64,000 nucleotides of DNA, from positions 4,290,055 to 4,354,054 of the forward strand of contig JAQFVV010012476.1 of NCBI GenBank assembly GCA_028023455.1. The letters run 5' to 3'. The position numbers were made by a program, and so were the translations under genes. A model generated the notes under the pieces. That model was not told the DNA's origin and did not search any database. It was given only the letters and a program-made list of their open reading frames with translations. Origin of the DNA: Epiperipatus broadwayi. Its lineage: Eukaryota; Onychophora; Udeonychophora; Euonychophora; Peripatidae. This document shows, piece after piece, positions 21,951-33,646 of the stretch (position 1 is the stretch's first letter; each line of letters begins with the position of its first letter).

Positions 21951-22984
21951 TATATATATACAATTTAATCCAGTTAATATTTCAAATAATGAAAAATATC
22001 ATATTAATGAGAAGTTGCTTGATTAAACCGAATATTTATTTCCAGAAAACAAATGCACATATCTAAACAAATAGATTTTAAAATAATCACATAATGGTTG
22101 TGGTCTATACCCCCTATCCCACTTTAAAGTAATAAATTAAGAAATCAAGTATATGCAGCAAATATATTCAAAAGAAATATAATTCAATGGTTTACATGCA
22201 TGTCTAATGGCTATTCCTAAGGTTTATAAGTATTAACATTATAGGCACATCAATATTTTCATGCTTAATAATATTTATATATGATAGACATCTATGTCTC
22301 TACTTTGGATGCATAAAATGATCTTTAATGAATACAGCTGTCGAACATTCGGCATAAGGTGTAACCATAATAGTCTAAAGATTAGGAAATAATAATAAAA
22401 AATATATAATCCTGCGTGTAGCGGATTTAGGTCAGACATGCATGTAAATACCAACAAATATTATTCATATTACAAAAATTAAATAAAAGGGTTAATATTG
22501 ATAATACACATGTAAGTGAAGACAAATTAATTATTTATATATAAAAGAAACACAGAATTAATATTATAAGAAAATATACACTTATCTGAACTTCTGAATT
22601 CCATTAAGTTCAACTTCAAAATGGACCACACGGCTACTCAATAGGGCAGATAGGGCTTTCTTTCACCAATATATGTGTTAGAGTCTTTCTTCCATCAGGG
22701 TATGCTGCTTCTCTTATGGCATTTTCGGGCTTCAGGGATGAATGGGTGGTGTACTGCTGCTAGAAGTGTACTCCATGATTTTTTTGTAGAATTTAACAAA
22801 CATTTGGCTAATAAAGGCTTCAATCCCCTGGAGATCTATAGCTGCAAACAGGCCAGAAATAGTTATTCTCTATTTCCTTTTTTTTTACTTTCAATAGCTT
22901 TTCTAAGATTTATTTAACATCAATATCTGAATGGTTAGTTTTCAAATTTTATTTCTTCTTTCTTTCTGCTCTCTTATTTTCAGC
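21951..22984. other. Intergenic sequence
   Basis: A+T-rich, with a somewhat more balanced stretch at 22610-22860 containing an 80-codon open frame (22675-22917) that shows no domain I know. Not called as a gene. Confidence 0.35.
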
Positions 22985-23355
22985 AAGCATTTACCGTTCA
23001 ATTACTTAGACAAAAGAACTGGAGACAACTATTATTTTTAGCAAACCTCTACCATCTGATTACTTGATGAGCTAGGAACAACTATTATTTTAGTAAACGT
23101 ATATCATCCTCTTCCTTGGACAAGCTGGACACAAATTATTATTTTTAGCTAACATCTACCATCTCATTATTTGGACAGGCTGGAGACAAACTATTATTTT
23201 TAGCAAACATATGGTGTCCGATTATTTGCTCAGGCTGGATACAAACTATTATTTTTAGTAAATATCTACCATCTCATTACTTAGGCTGGAGACAAACTAT
23301 TATTTTTAGCAAATATATGTTGTCCACTTACTTGGACAGGCTGGAGACAAACTGA
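22985..23355. repeat. Minisatellite, about six units of roughly 60 bp
   Basis: The unit core GGAGACAAACTATTATTTTT then AGCAAA recurs near 23020, 23080, 23125, 23180, 23245, 23290 and, partly, 23341. Alternate units carry TCTACCATCTCATTA or ATATGGTGTCCGATTA between cores, so there may be a higher-order two-unit repeat of about 115-120 bp. No coding function is seen. Confidence 0.8.
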
Positions 23356-24130
23356 CCTCAATGCAGCACATATGTCCCCTTACCAGTCTAAATTTAAGTA
23401 CCCCCCCTAAGAGCTATTGCATCAGCCAACAATTTAATTATATTTTTCAAATACTTTACGTACATTCTTTTAATTTTTGTATCTCAAAGTATACCTTTGT
23501 CTAATATTGGAAATTGTATAGTTTCCTTCTTGCCTAATTAAATCATCCATTATGATTTTTTGATTTTATCTTTACAAACGATCAACAAGAACAAATTTCT
23601 TTTAATACAATACATTTTCTTTGCATCTTTTTGTTTTTTTCTAAAAATAAGATTACAATTTAAAAAAGGTTTTCAATTATAAATCAATATTAATTTTAAA
23701 AAAATCTCATTATAATAAATACACAATTTAAATTCTATTTAAACATTTTTTTAGAAATAACAAAAAAAAAATACATTTATATATACGTGTATCGGAACAT
23801 TACAAGTGATAATTTAAATACACAAAAGTGTTCCACATGTAAACAAATATTACAGGCTTAGTTTTTCTTTTTATATAGTTTTGCTGTGTGAATAAAATTT
23901 ATTAACACATATAATACATACACTAGTACTGTGGGTGTAAATCAGAATATAGTATAGATCAAAACCATTTATTTATGTACCATATATAAATGTTAACAAT
24001 ATGTATCTAATTAACAACTTATTTGACCTATTAAAATTATACAATTTTGATACGATAAAAATTACCTGTGCTGAATCTTCAGCAACAGCCATTTTGTGAA
24101 TGGCCATTATATACAGTCTGGCACAATATA
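23356..24130. other. Intergenic A+T-rich sequence
   Basis: No gene. The end runs into an AT microsatellite at about 24126-24145 that borders the next tandem array. Confidence 0.4.
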
Positions 24131-24145
24131 TATATATATATATAT

Positions 24146-25390
24146 GATCACTAGATGGAGCTTTACCAATAGCTCACTAACAAGCTTTGTTTACATAAAT
24201 GTGGAATTCAATATCTCTTTTCTTGTCTCCAACCTTTACACCATTGTTTCGAGCTAGTTGGCTCACATCAGTAAAGGGTAGGAAGACTAGAAACTAGATC
24301 CAAACACCAACTTTACAATCAGCAATTATGAAACACATTTCTATCAGCTTGAAAGCATGAATTTTTTTAGATACATAAATATCTTCAAATCCAGTCAAAC
24401 AAACTAGATAGCTGTATGGGTCTGAATTCAGTTCAGTCTCACCATATAGTAAAAGCCTCTGCAACCTATATCATTGCAAAAACCTTCAAGGGTACAGTTA
24501 TGATAAACAAAACAAGTTATAAATTTTGTAACTTGCTCTTAGCTTGTATTTTATGGTCACTAGATGGAGCTTTACCAATAGCTCACTAACAAGCGTTGTT
24601 TACATAAATGCTGAGAGAGATAGAATTCAATATCTCTTTCATTGTCTCCAACTTTTAGACCATTGTTTTGAGCTAGTGATCATAAAATGCAAGCTAAGAG
24701 CAAGTTACAAAATTTATAACTTGTTTTGTTTATCATATATATAAAACAAAAAAGCAAGTTAAACGTGCCAATGCTTGTATTTATGATCAACAGATGGCAT
24801 TTTACCAAAAACACCATCAAAGCGTGTTTGTTTACATAAACGTTAGAGCAAGCATTCACTACCTCTTTTGTTAATTCCACCTTCAGATCATGATTTCAAG
24901 CTGATTTTGCTATCATCAGTGAAGGACAGGAAATAAAAAAATAGATCTAAACACAACTCTGAGCGTTTATGAAACAATTTCTATTCAGCTTACAAGCGTG
25001 AATTTTTTAGACATGTAATGTCTTCAAAATCAGCATAGCAAGCCAGATATCTATATGGGTCTGATATCAGTTCAGTATCTCCACATAGTAGAAGCCTCTG
25101 TAATATATATCATTGCAAGAAAAACTTCAAAGGTACATTTATGAAAAACAAAAAAGCAAGTTACCAAAAACACCGTCAAAGCGTGTTTGTTTACATAAAC
25201 GTCAGAGTAAGCATTCACTACCTCTTTCGTTAGTTCCACCTTCAGATAATGATTTCAAGCTGATTTTGCTATCATCAGTGAAGGACAGGAAATAAGAAAC
25301 TAGATCTAAACACTAAACTGTGAGCGTTTATGAAACAGTTTCTATTCAGCTTGCAAGCGATTGAAGACATTACGTGTCTAAAAAATTCAC
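24146..25390. repeat. Complex tandem array with units of up to about 400 bp
   Basis: Units begin near 24146, 24555, 24785 and 25163. Shared blocks in order are CACTAGATGGAGCTTTACC or CAACAGATGGCATTTTACC, TTGTTTACATAAA, the TATCTCTTT or TACCTCTTT block, TGATTTCAAGCTGATTTTGC or a variant, CATCAGTGAAGGACAGGAAA, and GAAACA then TTTCTATTCAGCTT. Units 3 and 4 are closest to each other. Unit 2 is short and lies between two inverted flanks. Partial frames cross it but encode nothing recognisable. Confidence 0.75.
24501..24735. repeat. Inverted repeat inside the tandem array, about 62-bp arms
   Basis: 24501-24561 (TGATAAACAAAACAAGTTAT and following) is nearly perfectly complementary to 24673-24735, which ends in AACTTGTTTTGTTTATCA. 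The arms flank the short second unit of the array, which suggests that an inversion or template switch took part in building it. Confidence 0.8.
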
Positions 25391-25559
25391 TGCACTGGGA
25401 TTATTATATATATATATATGCAAAACCATAAAACAATACAATAGTAGATTAAATCCAAAATTTTACCAAAATTCTTACACAAGCATAGTTTCATCTACTA
25501 CAAATAGACCTTCCCAAGTGAAAATCAAACTAAAGGAAATAATATATACATAAAAACAA

Positions 25560-25910
25560 ACAAACCTTCCCATAATTCATTTCAAACTCCATCTTTCCTT
25601 TTTATAAAAAGAAGTCTTCATAAGATTGATAGCCTTAGATTCAAGAAGATTTATCATCAAAGCCTCCTTTATTCTTCTTTTTAACTCATTCTTTTCATAA
25701 AAAAATAACCAAAGCATTGTCAAACAATATTCTATGACCTGTATTCAATTCATGAATATATAAAGCTGAGTTAAGATACCTATGTTTAACTCTGCTTATA
25801 TGAACCTTAATCCTTTCATTAAGTCTAAACTTACTCCAGCCTACATAAAACTTACCACAACTAGATGGAATTTTATAAACAATACCAGGAATAGAACTAC
25901 TATCAATAGA
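25560..25910 (-). pseudogene. GIY-YIG endonuclease domain of Penelope-like element
   Basis: Read on minus from about 25910, the text is IPGIVYKIPSSCGKFYVGW followed by LNERIKVH. GIVY and FYVG correspond to the two conserved strands, and the R in NERIK to the catalytic arginine of GIY-YIG nucleases. The downstream helix region matches the open frame of copy 1 (2353-2589) but is interrupted here by frameshifts near 25700 and stops near 25630. In intact elements this domain nicks target DNA before reverse transcription. Here it cannot be made intact. Confidence 0.65.
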
Positions 25911-26289
25911 CTGTTTTACTTAAGTAATGAATTCAAATCAGAACCTTTCTTCCATGCAACCTTCCTTCCACCTAACAAATGACTATTCTTATAAAACCAA
26001 ATTATATATTGAAGCTTTAAATGGTAAATACATATAATCATTATCCTTACCAACAAAATACCATCAAAATCACACCTATAAACATTATTATTAAATACAA
26101 CTTTTTAAATAAAATCATGACTATAACCTAATTCTACATATTCAGCGGCAAATTGACTTATCTGAATATCAACATTATTATCAAAATTATTAAACCTTCT
26201 ATTCCTAGAACAAAATTTCAACAAAAACATTTTTTATGTATAAAAGGCTGATAACTATCAGGCCTAATCATATTTCTCAAATTCTTAGG

Positions 26290-26649
26290 TTATATAAAAT
26301 GACTACAAAATAAAATGTCATTAACCTTCTCAACATTTAAATCTAAAAACTTTAATTTTACAAAATCAAAACTACCCCCCTCAATGGTAAACTTTAAATT
26401 AGAATCAAAAGCATTCAATCCACATAAAAACTCTTCTAATTTCTCTGTCTGAATAACAAACAAACAATCATCAACATACCTAACAAATAATTTTATAGAA
26501 CATGAAAACAGATTAATAACACTACACTCCAAATAATCAATATAGGCAGCACACATCAATGGAGAAATAACATAACCTATAACCCAACCCTCTCTAATCT
26601 TATAAAACACATCATTAGACATAAAATACATTGAATCCCTTAACAGCAA
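26290..26649 (-). pseudogene. Penelope-like reverse transcriptase, palm fragment
   Basis: A 119-residue open frame. GYVISPLMCAAYIDYLE matches the RT block G-x-x-x-S-P-x-x-A-N-x-Y of Penelope-like enzymes, and FVRYVDDCLFVIQ is the catalytic YxDD motif with both aspartates present. KLKFLDLNV matches the following LPFLDV block. The fingers and first aspartate block are missing because the copy is cut at 26649. The frame is lost near 26290, where the linker begins. This is the least decayed coding piece of the family in the window. Confidence 0.75.
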
Positions 26650-26858
26650 AAGCTTTATATATTCATGAATTGAATACCGATCATAGAATATTATTTGACA
26701 ATGCTTCGGTTATTTTTTATGAAAAGAATGAGTTAAAAAGAAGAATAAAGGAGGCTTTGATGATAAATCCTTGATTCTGAGGCCATCAATCTTAAAGACT
26801 TCTTTTGATATTAAGGGAAAGTGGAGTTTAAAATGAATTATGGGAAGGGTTGTTTGTT

Positions 26859-26896
<38 letters not shown>

Positions 26897-27105
26897 ATTT
26901 CCTTTAGTTTAATTTTCACTTGAGAAGGTCTATTTGTAGTAGATGAAACCATGGTTGTGTAAGGATTTTGGTAAAATTTTGGATTTAATCTACTATTGTA
27001 TTGTTTTATGGTTTTGCATTTTTATTTTTTTTATTTCTGCTAGTATAGTGTTAGGCAGGATTGGTTTTATATATATTGTACCAATGCTGTTTGCCACAGT
27101 CATTT
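26650..27105 (+). mobile_element. Penelope-like fragment, copy 3, inverted against copy 2
   Basis: On plus, it starts in the endonuclease region (AGCTTTATATATTCATGAAT at 26653, the complement of copy 1 near 2540), passes a (TA)n tract at about 26861-26893, and ends with CTGCTAGTATAGTGTTAGGC, the 3' terminus also seen in complement at 2156-2182. The start is joined directly to the truncated 5' side of copy 2. Head-to-head partial copies are known in Penelope-like elements, so this may be one complex insertion. Confidence 0.75.
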
Positions 27106-28985
27106 TTATGAAGGATGTAAAAATAGCTAGTTTTTAAAAAAAAAATTAAATTTAGATTAGGCTATACTATTTAATAATAATATTGTGAGTAAGATATGTT
27201 GAAACTAGTTAGATAAAAAGTTTATAAAGATATTTAAAGTATTTTAAAGTTGTTTTAATATAATTATAATGATAAAAGTAATATATTATATATTATTTGA
27301 AAGATAAAATTAATTAATGCTTTTTATGTTTAAAGAATATAATGTTAAAACAATAGTTTAATTATAATATTTAATATATAATATTTCTAATATATTTTAA
27401 ATAATTTTATTTATTTAAGTTGTTATTTTAAATAATTAGTGATTAAATTATTTTAAAATGTTATAAAGCGATGTCACATGTCATTAAAATATGTGTATTT
27501 GTCCTCGAACTTACATATGCTAGGCAGAAATATTGATTTTTAGTTCCTTGTTAGTACAATTGAAACATTGGAATGTTGCAAATAATATTGTAAATTTTAT
27601 TTAAAAAGTAGCTATTAATATTTTATTTTATTCTCTAAATAATATTTCCTATTTTAAAATTAATATTCAGGGTATTAAACATATTTTTAATGTTAAGTAA
27701 AGATAGTTTATATTATAGAATATAAAATAAATTTTATATATTATAATAATAGCCATATCATTTTATAAATTATTTGTACGCAAAAATTTAATTTATATGT
27801 AAATTAGTATTTAAGAAATCACTGGATGAGATAGATATAAATATTGGTGTTTAATCAGTCTAGACAGTCTTGTCTAATCTTATCTAATTGTTTTAATCTA
27901 ATCTTATTTTGTTTTGTTTGCCTAATCTGATCTTGTTTTAAATATTTTAATTTTTATAAAATATTTTTTTTTATTAATAAAGTTAAAATATCATTTTAAA
28001 TAATTATTTTAATGTATGTTTGGGTAAATTAATTAGTTTCCGGTCAGTAAAATTTCACATCGAAACTTAACGAAACCATGATAATTTTATGGAGACCAAT
28101 ACTTATCATCGAATCATTGGCCTAATGCCTAGCAGAAACCATAGAATTTCAACCATATAACCAAGAAAAATGTAAGGTTTCACAAGAACTTTATATTTAA
28201 TATTATTAGTATGTGTGAAATGACAGAATATTTATATTTAATAATTTTGAAAAATGCTCATAAGTATACATTGAGAAATTTGTATCTTATCATTATGTTG
28301 AGGATAATTGTTGAAAGCTATTAATAAGCTATATGTGCTTTAAAAGGAAGAAAGGAAGAATAAAAGTGATATTATGCAGCTGAATTAAGTATGTATGAAG
28401 AAATTTTATAAATGTGAATACAGTTTATATTATCTGCAAATGTGTAAGTAAATATATTTTACTATTAGTTTGTTTGGAAGAGAACAGCTTGAATAAACAT
28501 TATATATATTTAAAATTGTGCATATCAAGATAAAGAAATGGTTTTTAAATTTTACGTTTTAAAAAGATTTTCCTGCTTGAAAGAAATAATGAACTTTAAT
28601 ATTATTTTAAAAATTATCATTATGTTTTTCATAAGACATTACCTGAGTGGGAAAACTACACAATATTGCACACAATTATTTAATTAATAGATGTGTGTTG
28701 AAAAAGAAGAAGAATATTGAATTTTAAGAAACATCCTGTGGAAAATTATTGCCATTTAAATATGAGCATATACATTTTTATTTTAAAAAAAGGTTGAAAG
28801 TTGTCTGCAGAAGAAATTTATTAAGTGATAAATGACCTTATTCTTTTATAATGTTTATAGATGCTTTCTGATAAAAAATATTAGTTTTTTTAAATAAATT
28901 TATTAATCAAAAAAATTACAAATAGGATAAATCATGTATATAATAAGTAAATAACTGAAAAAAGTTTTTGATAATATTTATGAAA
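27106..28985. other. Very A+T-rich intergenic sequence
   Basis: Long stretches of A and T with few G or C. No ORF of substance, and no dispersed repeat recognised apart from local CTAATCT-like runs around 27870-27930. Confidence 0.45.
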
Positions 28986-28989
28986 AAAT

Positions 28990-29470
28990 TCAAAAAGTGT
29001 TAAGTATTAAATTTTGAAACAAAAAACAAAAAATTATTAAGATGAGAAAGCAACCTTAACTCATGTGTCCATATGAATAGAAGGTGGAGAAAGCTTTGAA
29101 TCTCTGATCTATGTTGATGAAGAAAATCAATGAAAACTGATATAGCCGAATTATGTGGATGTCCAAAAATTAATTTACATCTTGTTAGCCAAGTGGAGAA
29201 TGAAAGAAAAATAGACAATCTAATCACAGCAAAAGAACCAAGTTTTAATGCATTCAAGATTGATAACGCATCCCTGAACTCTAAAGAGACATTAGATATA
29301 ATAAAATCTCTAATGGATTTTAATGTGGGACAAACATAGAGTATATGTGAAATTGTCTCATCATATAAGCCACACAGTTGACAATATGATGAAATAATGC
29401 AAAAGCCTCGTGATGTCACAAGGAAAAACGATGTAAGAAGAAAAGATAAGTTAAGCTTGATAATAAAGTC
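28990..29470 (-). pseudogene. LINE reverse transcriptase C-terminal zinc domain (zf-RVT) fragment
   Basis: The open frame ending at 29000 contains YCQLCGLYDETISHILYVCP, a C-x2-C...H-x4-C arrangement typical of the zf-RVT module that follows the reverse transcriptase in several LINE groups. The following 100 residues are helical and end at a stop, perhaps the real ORF2 end. The frame stays open upstream to about 29460. Two other fragments in the window (8680-9110 and 16875-17150) align with this tail, and all three are on minus. No reverse transcriptase catalytic block is left. Confidence 0.65.
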
Positions 29471-30875
29471 AATATTAGTTTTTTCATATATTTTAACATA
29501 ATTTAAACCTACATGGATAAATGTACATATGGAAAATATATTACTTAATATGAAAAAATTATATTAATGAATGTTTTCTTCTAAAATGTTTTATTGGAAA
29601 TGCTAAGAAAATAGACTTAGATAGACTATTTAGTCAGTTTGGATGGATATTTCAAGGAGATTTTTAATGATTGAGTTTTTGGCATTACGGAGTTTTGTTC
29701 AGTGTGATGTAGGAGAGAGAAGTTTTGTTCAAACCTTTCCATTGTCAATAGCAATGGAGTGTGTTCTTTTATTTTTCTATTTTTAATATTAATATTTGTT
29801 ATTATTAGGAATAATATTCAGTTAATATATTTTATATTTAAAAAGAAACACAGTTTTAAACTTGAAATAATTTATTTTAAAAAAATAAAGAAAAATAAGA
29901 AGTATCAAAAAGTGTAATTTTCTGAAAGATAAAATAAAATATACCTATAACTTATTTTATGTTCAGATGACCAAAAAGAAAATGAGGATTGCCTTATTTA
30001 ATTCCAATAATTTTTGGAATTAAAGGTAAATTTTTATGCATTTTAAAGATATATTATGCATATTTTATTTCATTTATCATAGTGCTTGAATATTGAAGCC
30101 AGATGGAATCATATTTATCTGATTAAATGTATATTAATTGTTTTATGAATGCAATGTAAAGGTAGAAATGCTTTAGGGGTTATTCTAAAAGTATTTAAGT
30201 ATTTTTTTATGAATGCTTAAGTATGCATATTTTTTCAATATAATTATGAGTTTTGAAATATCATTACAGACTGTATCTGTTTAAATAAAAGCATTGATCT
30301 CTGAATTTTTTAGTGTTGTAATATAAGTCATTGAATGCGTGATAACAATGGATATTTTATTGAAATCATTTGTGTATACAATGTTTTGAAGCTTTTTGAC
30401 TTTAATAATAGATATTTATTTTGGAAATGTAGTTTGGAGATTATTTTATGTAACATAGTTAGAATTTCTTTGCAATGTCAATAGAAGTATTCAGAATGTG
30501 GAAGATGAAAGGATAGTTGTCTGGGAAATTAGTTATAAAATGAAATCCTGGCTGCTAGGGATATTAACGCATTGGTTGCTAGTCACAGCTAAAAATGTGA
30601 TGGTTTGACATCACTCTAAATTGGGCATTTTTAATACATTTAAGATTTTGTGTTCTTTTTAAAGGTTAAAAAAAGATCCATAAGATGCTGCCCTCTCTTG
30701 AATTATTTTGCAAGTAAAAAAACAACAAAACTGACATTATAGGTCTAACAAAAGAAGTAGGTGATCCTTTCTTCAATCTGATTTGCTGTTAAATTTTGAT
30801 GACAAGGAAAATGGTTGTCAATAACTTTCACCATTACGATGTCTTTTCTTTCATTTCAAAAGTGATAAACGAATG
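29471..30875. other. Intergenic A+T-rich sequence
   Basis: No feature seen on either strand. Confidence 0.45.
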
Positions 30876-30883
30876 TTTTAGAC

Positions 30884-31375
30884 CAGGGGTGGGCAATTGT
30901 TTTGGCTCATGGGCCACAGAGCTTGGCAGAGGGCCACATTGGGGGCCACTTTGTGGAAGCAAAGGTTAGTGGAGGGCTGCACCTTTTTTCATGACACAAT
31001 AAACACTGCTTTATTCCCTGTATTACCAAAGAAATATTTCTTTATCCATTCTTCATTAAACACATGACATTCATCACCGATTTTACATTTTTTTGGAGGG
31101 TTCATGGTTTCACTAAAGTTGGAAATGTATATATTTGCTAATGCAAAGACAAAATTGAAAGTAACCAGATCAACTGGAAAAGCACTGCACATCATATCTA
31201 CACTGTGCATGTGTATTGATGTGGCTATCATAGTGAAAAATATGAGATGAATCTTCAGTCACACACAAAAAGGAAATCTCAGCTCAAGGCAGATTTTTCT
31301 GATTGTCTTGGAGGGCTGCATAAAACCTCTTAGCGGGCCGCATGTGGCCCCCGGGCCACTATTTGCCCACCCCTG
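30884..31375 (-). mobile_element. Non-autonomous hAT element with perfect 8-bp target duplication
   Basis: A 492-bp element starting CAGGGGTGGGCAATTG and ending TTTGCCCACCCCTG, flanked by TTTTAGAC at 30876-30883 and again at 31376-31383. CAGGGG ends and 8-bp duplications define the hAT superfamily. The ends are GC-rich (for example CGGGCCGCATGTGGCCCCCG), unlike the host DNA. The interior keeps the N-terminal start of a transposase on minus, so the element is an internal deletion derivative of an autonomous one. It is the cleanest insertion in the window. Confidence 0.92.
30989..31090 (-). pseudogene. hAT transposase N-terminal remnant (GTF2IRD2-like)
   Basis: Inside the hAT element, a minus frame reads FNEEWIKKYFFGNTGNKAV. 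This resembles the start of hAT transposases related to the GTF2IRD2 and ZBED5 proteins, where a tryptophan and a KYFF block precede a BED-type zinc finger (KAVCLIC). Here the zinc finger is broken: VFIVS stands where the first C-x2-C should be, and the element's end follows at once. The catalytic domain is absent. The open frame extends upstream to 31231, but that part shows nothing recognisable. Confidence 0.65.
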
Positions 31376-31383
31376 TTTTAGAC

Positions 31384-32864
31384 CATTTTAAAAGCATTTT
31401 TTGACTTATTATAAATTGTTTTGATAAAATATGCTAAAAACAAAATTATTTTAGAAAATAGTTAAGACTTTAGCAAAGAAATCACTGACATCATCAAAAC
31501 TTTTTGGTTGGTGAATAACATTCATTTTAGATTTTGCCGCTATCAAATATTTTTATAATTATAAATAAAAATTTATTTTAGAAAAAACTTTTGTTCACTT
31601 TCATAACCTGACAAATTATTAATGTACTTTTTACAAATGAAACTAAAGTGAATATAATATTAATAGATGAATATATTTTGATGCTTGAGTTTGTGAATTG
31701 ACCAATTAAAAGTTTAGACTTTTGCCTCACTCAGCCAATAAAATAATCAGCAAAAAAAAGACTAAGGAGGAATATTATTTGAGAATCATATTGTTGTGAG
31801 TTAAGAATTAAATACAGATAACAAAAGTCTTTATATTTAGTACATGAGCAGTTGCATTCTTTTCATAGTTTAGTAAGAGCTGAGGTAGAAGCCATGACTG
31901 GAATTTAGAATACATGATAAATATGTGACCTTAAGCACTGTACCAATGATATTTCATATTTGTTTGAGTTATTATTGTATTCATATCCCTAACTATAATC
32001 ACGACTGGATATTATATCGTAAATGTTAGTTTAAAAATTGGTTAGAATAATAACTGGACTGTAGAAAGTTGTCTGTGTATGTGAATGCACAAGGAGAGAC
32101 AAATTTTATCAAAAAAAATGAATGATTTGATATTTCTAGATATATATGAATAATAGAGATATTGGAATGATATTTAATGCATATTTTGTTTGATTGAGTT
32201 AATAATGAAGCATAACACGTGAATGCTACCATGGTAATAGACTATGAAATGAATAAATATAGCAAGTACAAGCAATGTATAATACTTTCATATAATTTGA
32301 ATATTCTATAAGAAAAGTGAATTTGTAAAAAAGTAAAGTTATAGGGTTATTTTAAAATTAAATAATTGTCCCAAGTTATAAATGAAGTTATTTCAGTGAC
32401 TACATTTTTCTTTATTTAAATTTACATTGAAATGTTAAAATATACCTGAAAGGTAAATGTAAATACTTTATGGGTATATAAATGATATGTGTGGTCTTTT
32501 CAAGATAATGTTATATGTTAAATTCAGAATAAGTGCTAATTTGAATTTTATAGTTAATAGGCATTACTATAATCATAATTTTCTTCTGAAAATGTGATGC
32601 TTATTGTTATTAGTTAAAACAATTATATTTATTTAATGTTATTGTTTTATTATGATAATGATAATGGAATATTGTCATAATTGTAAATGACAATAGTATT
32701 ATTACTGTAATGTATTATATATTATATTTTAGTCAGCAAATAGTCAGAGTGAAGGCTATTTAATGTTTATTTATATTCATCACGTTTTCTTATGTAAATA
32801 TTTTAGTCTAATTAATTTTCTTTTGTTCTTTTTTGTTAATATTTTAAAATTTATTAATTTATAT
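31384..32864. other. Intergenic A+T-rich sequence
   Basis: No gene or clear repeat seen. Confidence 0.45.
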
Positions 32865-33195
32865 TGTTGGATTCGAACACAGTCGTTCACACGACCCACT
32901 ACTCTCAGTGCCATCTCATATTGCTGACCCATCTGATCACACACATGTTGAAAAGATAAATAATCACCAATATACATATTTCATGCTAAACCAGCAATCA
33001 TCAGTTGGTCTAGATTACTATCCTCACATATATATATAATCAGTGCTCAGCTTTATATTAAGATAGCCAATCTTCATACTTTAATGGACAGGCTTCAAAT
33101 TATTCCAACTCACAACTCTTCAGCCTGGAATATGAGTTGGCACTGAGAATAGTGGATCGTATAAAAGTCTGAGTTCGAATCCCGCATATATTACA
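32865..33195. repeat. Foldback family A, copy 3
   Basis: Left end GGATTCGAACACAG, right end CTGAGTTCGAATCCCGC. Both carry outward B-box-like motifs, GTTCGAATCC being the exact tRNA consensus on the right. Internal blocks match copy 1 and the neighbour at 33440: AAAAGATAAATAATCACCAA, ATATTTCATGCTAAACCAGC, TATATTAAGATAGCC and TTTAATGGACAGGCTTC. The arms are no longer perfect complements. Confidence 0.65.
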
Positions 33196-33439
33196 TATAT
33201 AAATGCAGGTTTAAGCCTGCACAATGTATATTGTTGTAAATATAGTATATTGTTAAAGAATAAAATTGTCAATGTTTTGGAATTCATATTGTTCTGAAAC
33301 TTTGATGTGTCTGAGTGATTTTGAATCTTCATATCCACACCATGATTTATAAAAATATTTAGATCATTATATTACTGCACATGATTAACAAAAATATATT
33401 CTAATTATTATTATTACAGAAGATCTTATTATAGGTGAT
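33196..33439. other. Spacer between two foldback copies
   Basis: A+T-rich. No feature. Confidence 0.4.
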
Positions 33440-33614
33440 TATAAGTATAGAGGATTTGAACTCAGATTTTCAAGCACCCTTCAACTATCCATACTATCTC
33501 ATACAACTAATACACATGACCACACACATGTAGAAAAGATAAATAATCACCAATATACGTATTTCATGCTAAACCAACACTCATCAGTTGGTCCAGATTA
33601 TTATCTCCCCCCCC

Positions 33615-33646
<32 letters not shown>

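Larger units (their letters stand above)
25418..26649 (-). mobile_element. Penelope-like retroelement, copy 2 (longest)
   Basis: Minus-strand fragment with, in protein order, the second half of the reverse transcriptase (26290-26649), the linker (about 25930-26240), the GIY-YIG endonuclease (about 25560-25910) and the non-coding 3' end reaching an AT tract at 25408-25417. It is truncated at 26649, where it abuts an oppositely oriented piece of the same family. Frameshifts separate the domains. The family is recognised from the YVDD and GIY-YIG motifs together. Confidence 0.8.

Noticed and set aside
22985-23355. Regularly spaced repeats that could suggest a CRISPR array
   Set aside because: Units are adjacent and degenerate, with no constant repeat and unique spacer pattern, and the context is eukaryotic.
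26710-26952. Minus-strand 80-codon frame over the inverted Penelope fragment
   Set aside because: Antisense to the plus-strand endonuclease fragment and includes translated TA repeats.
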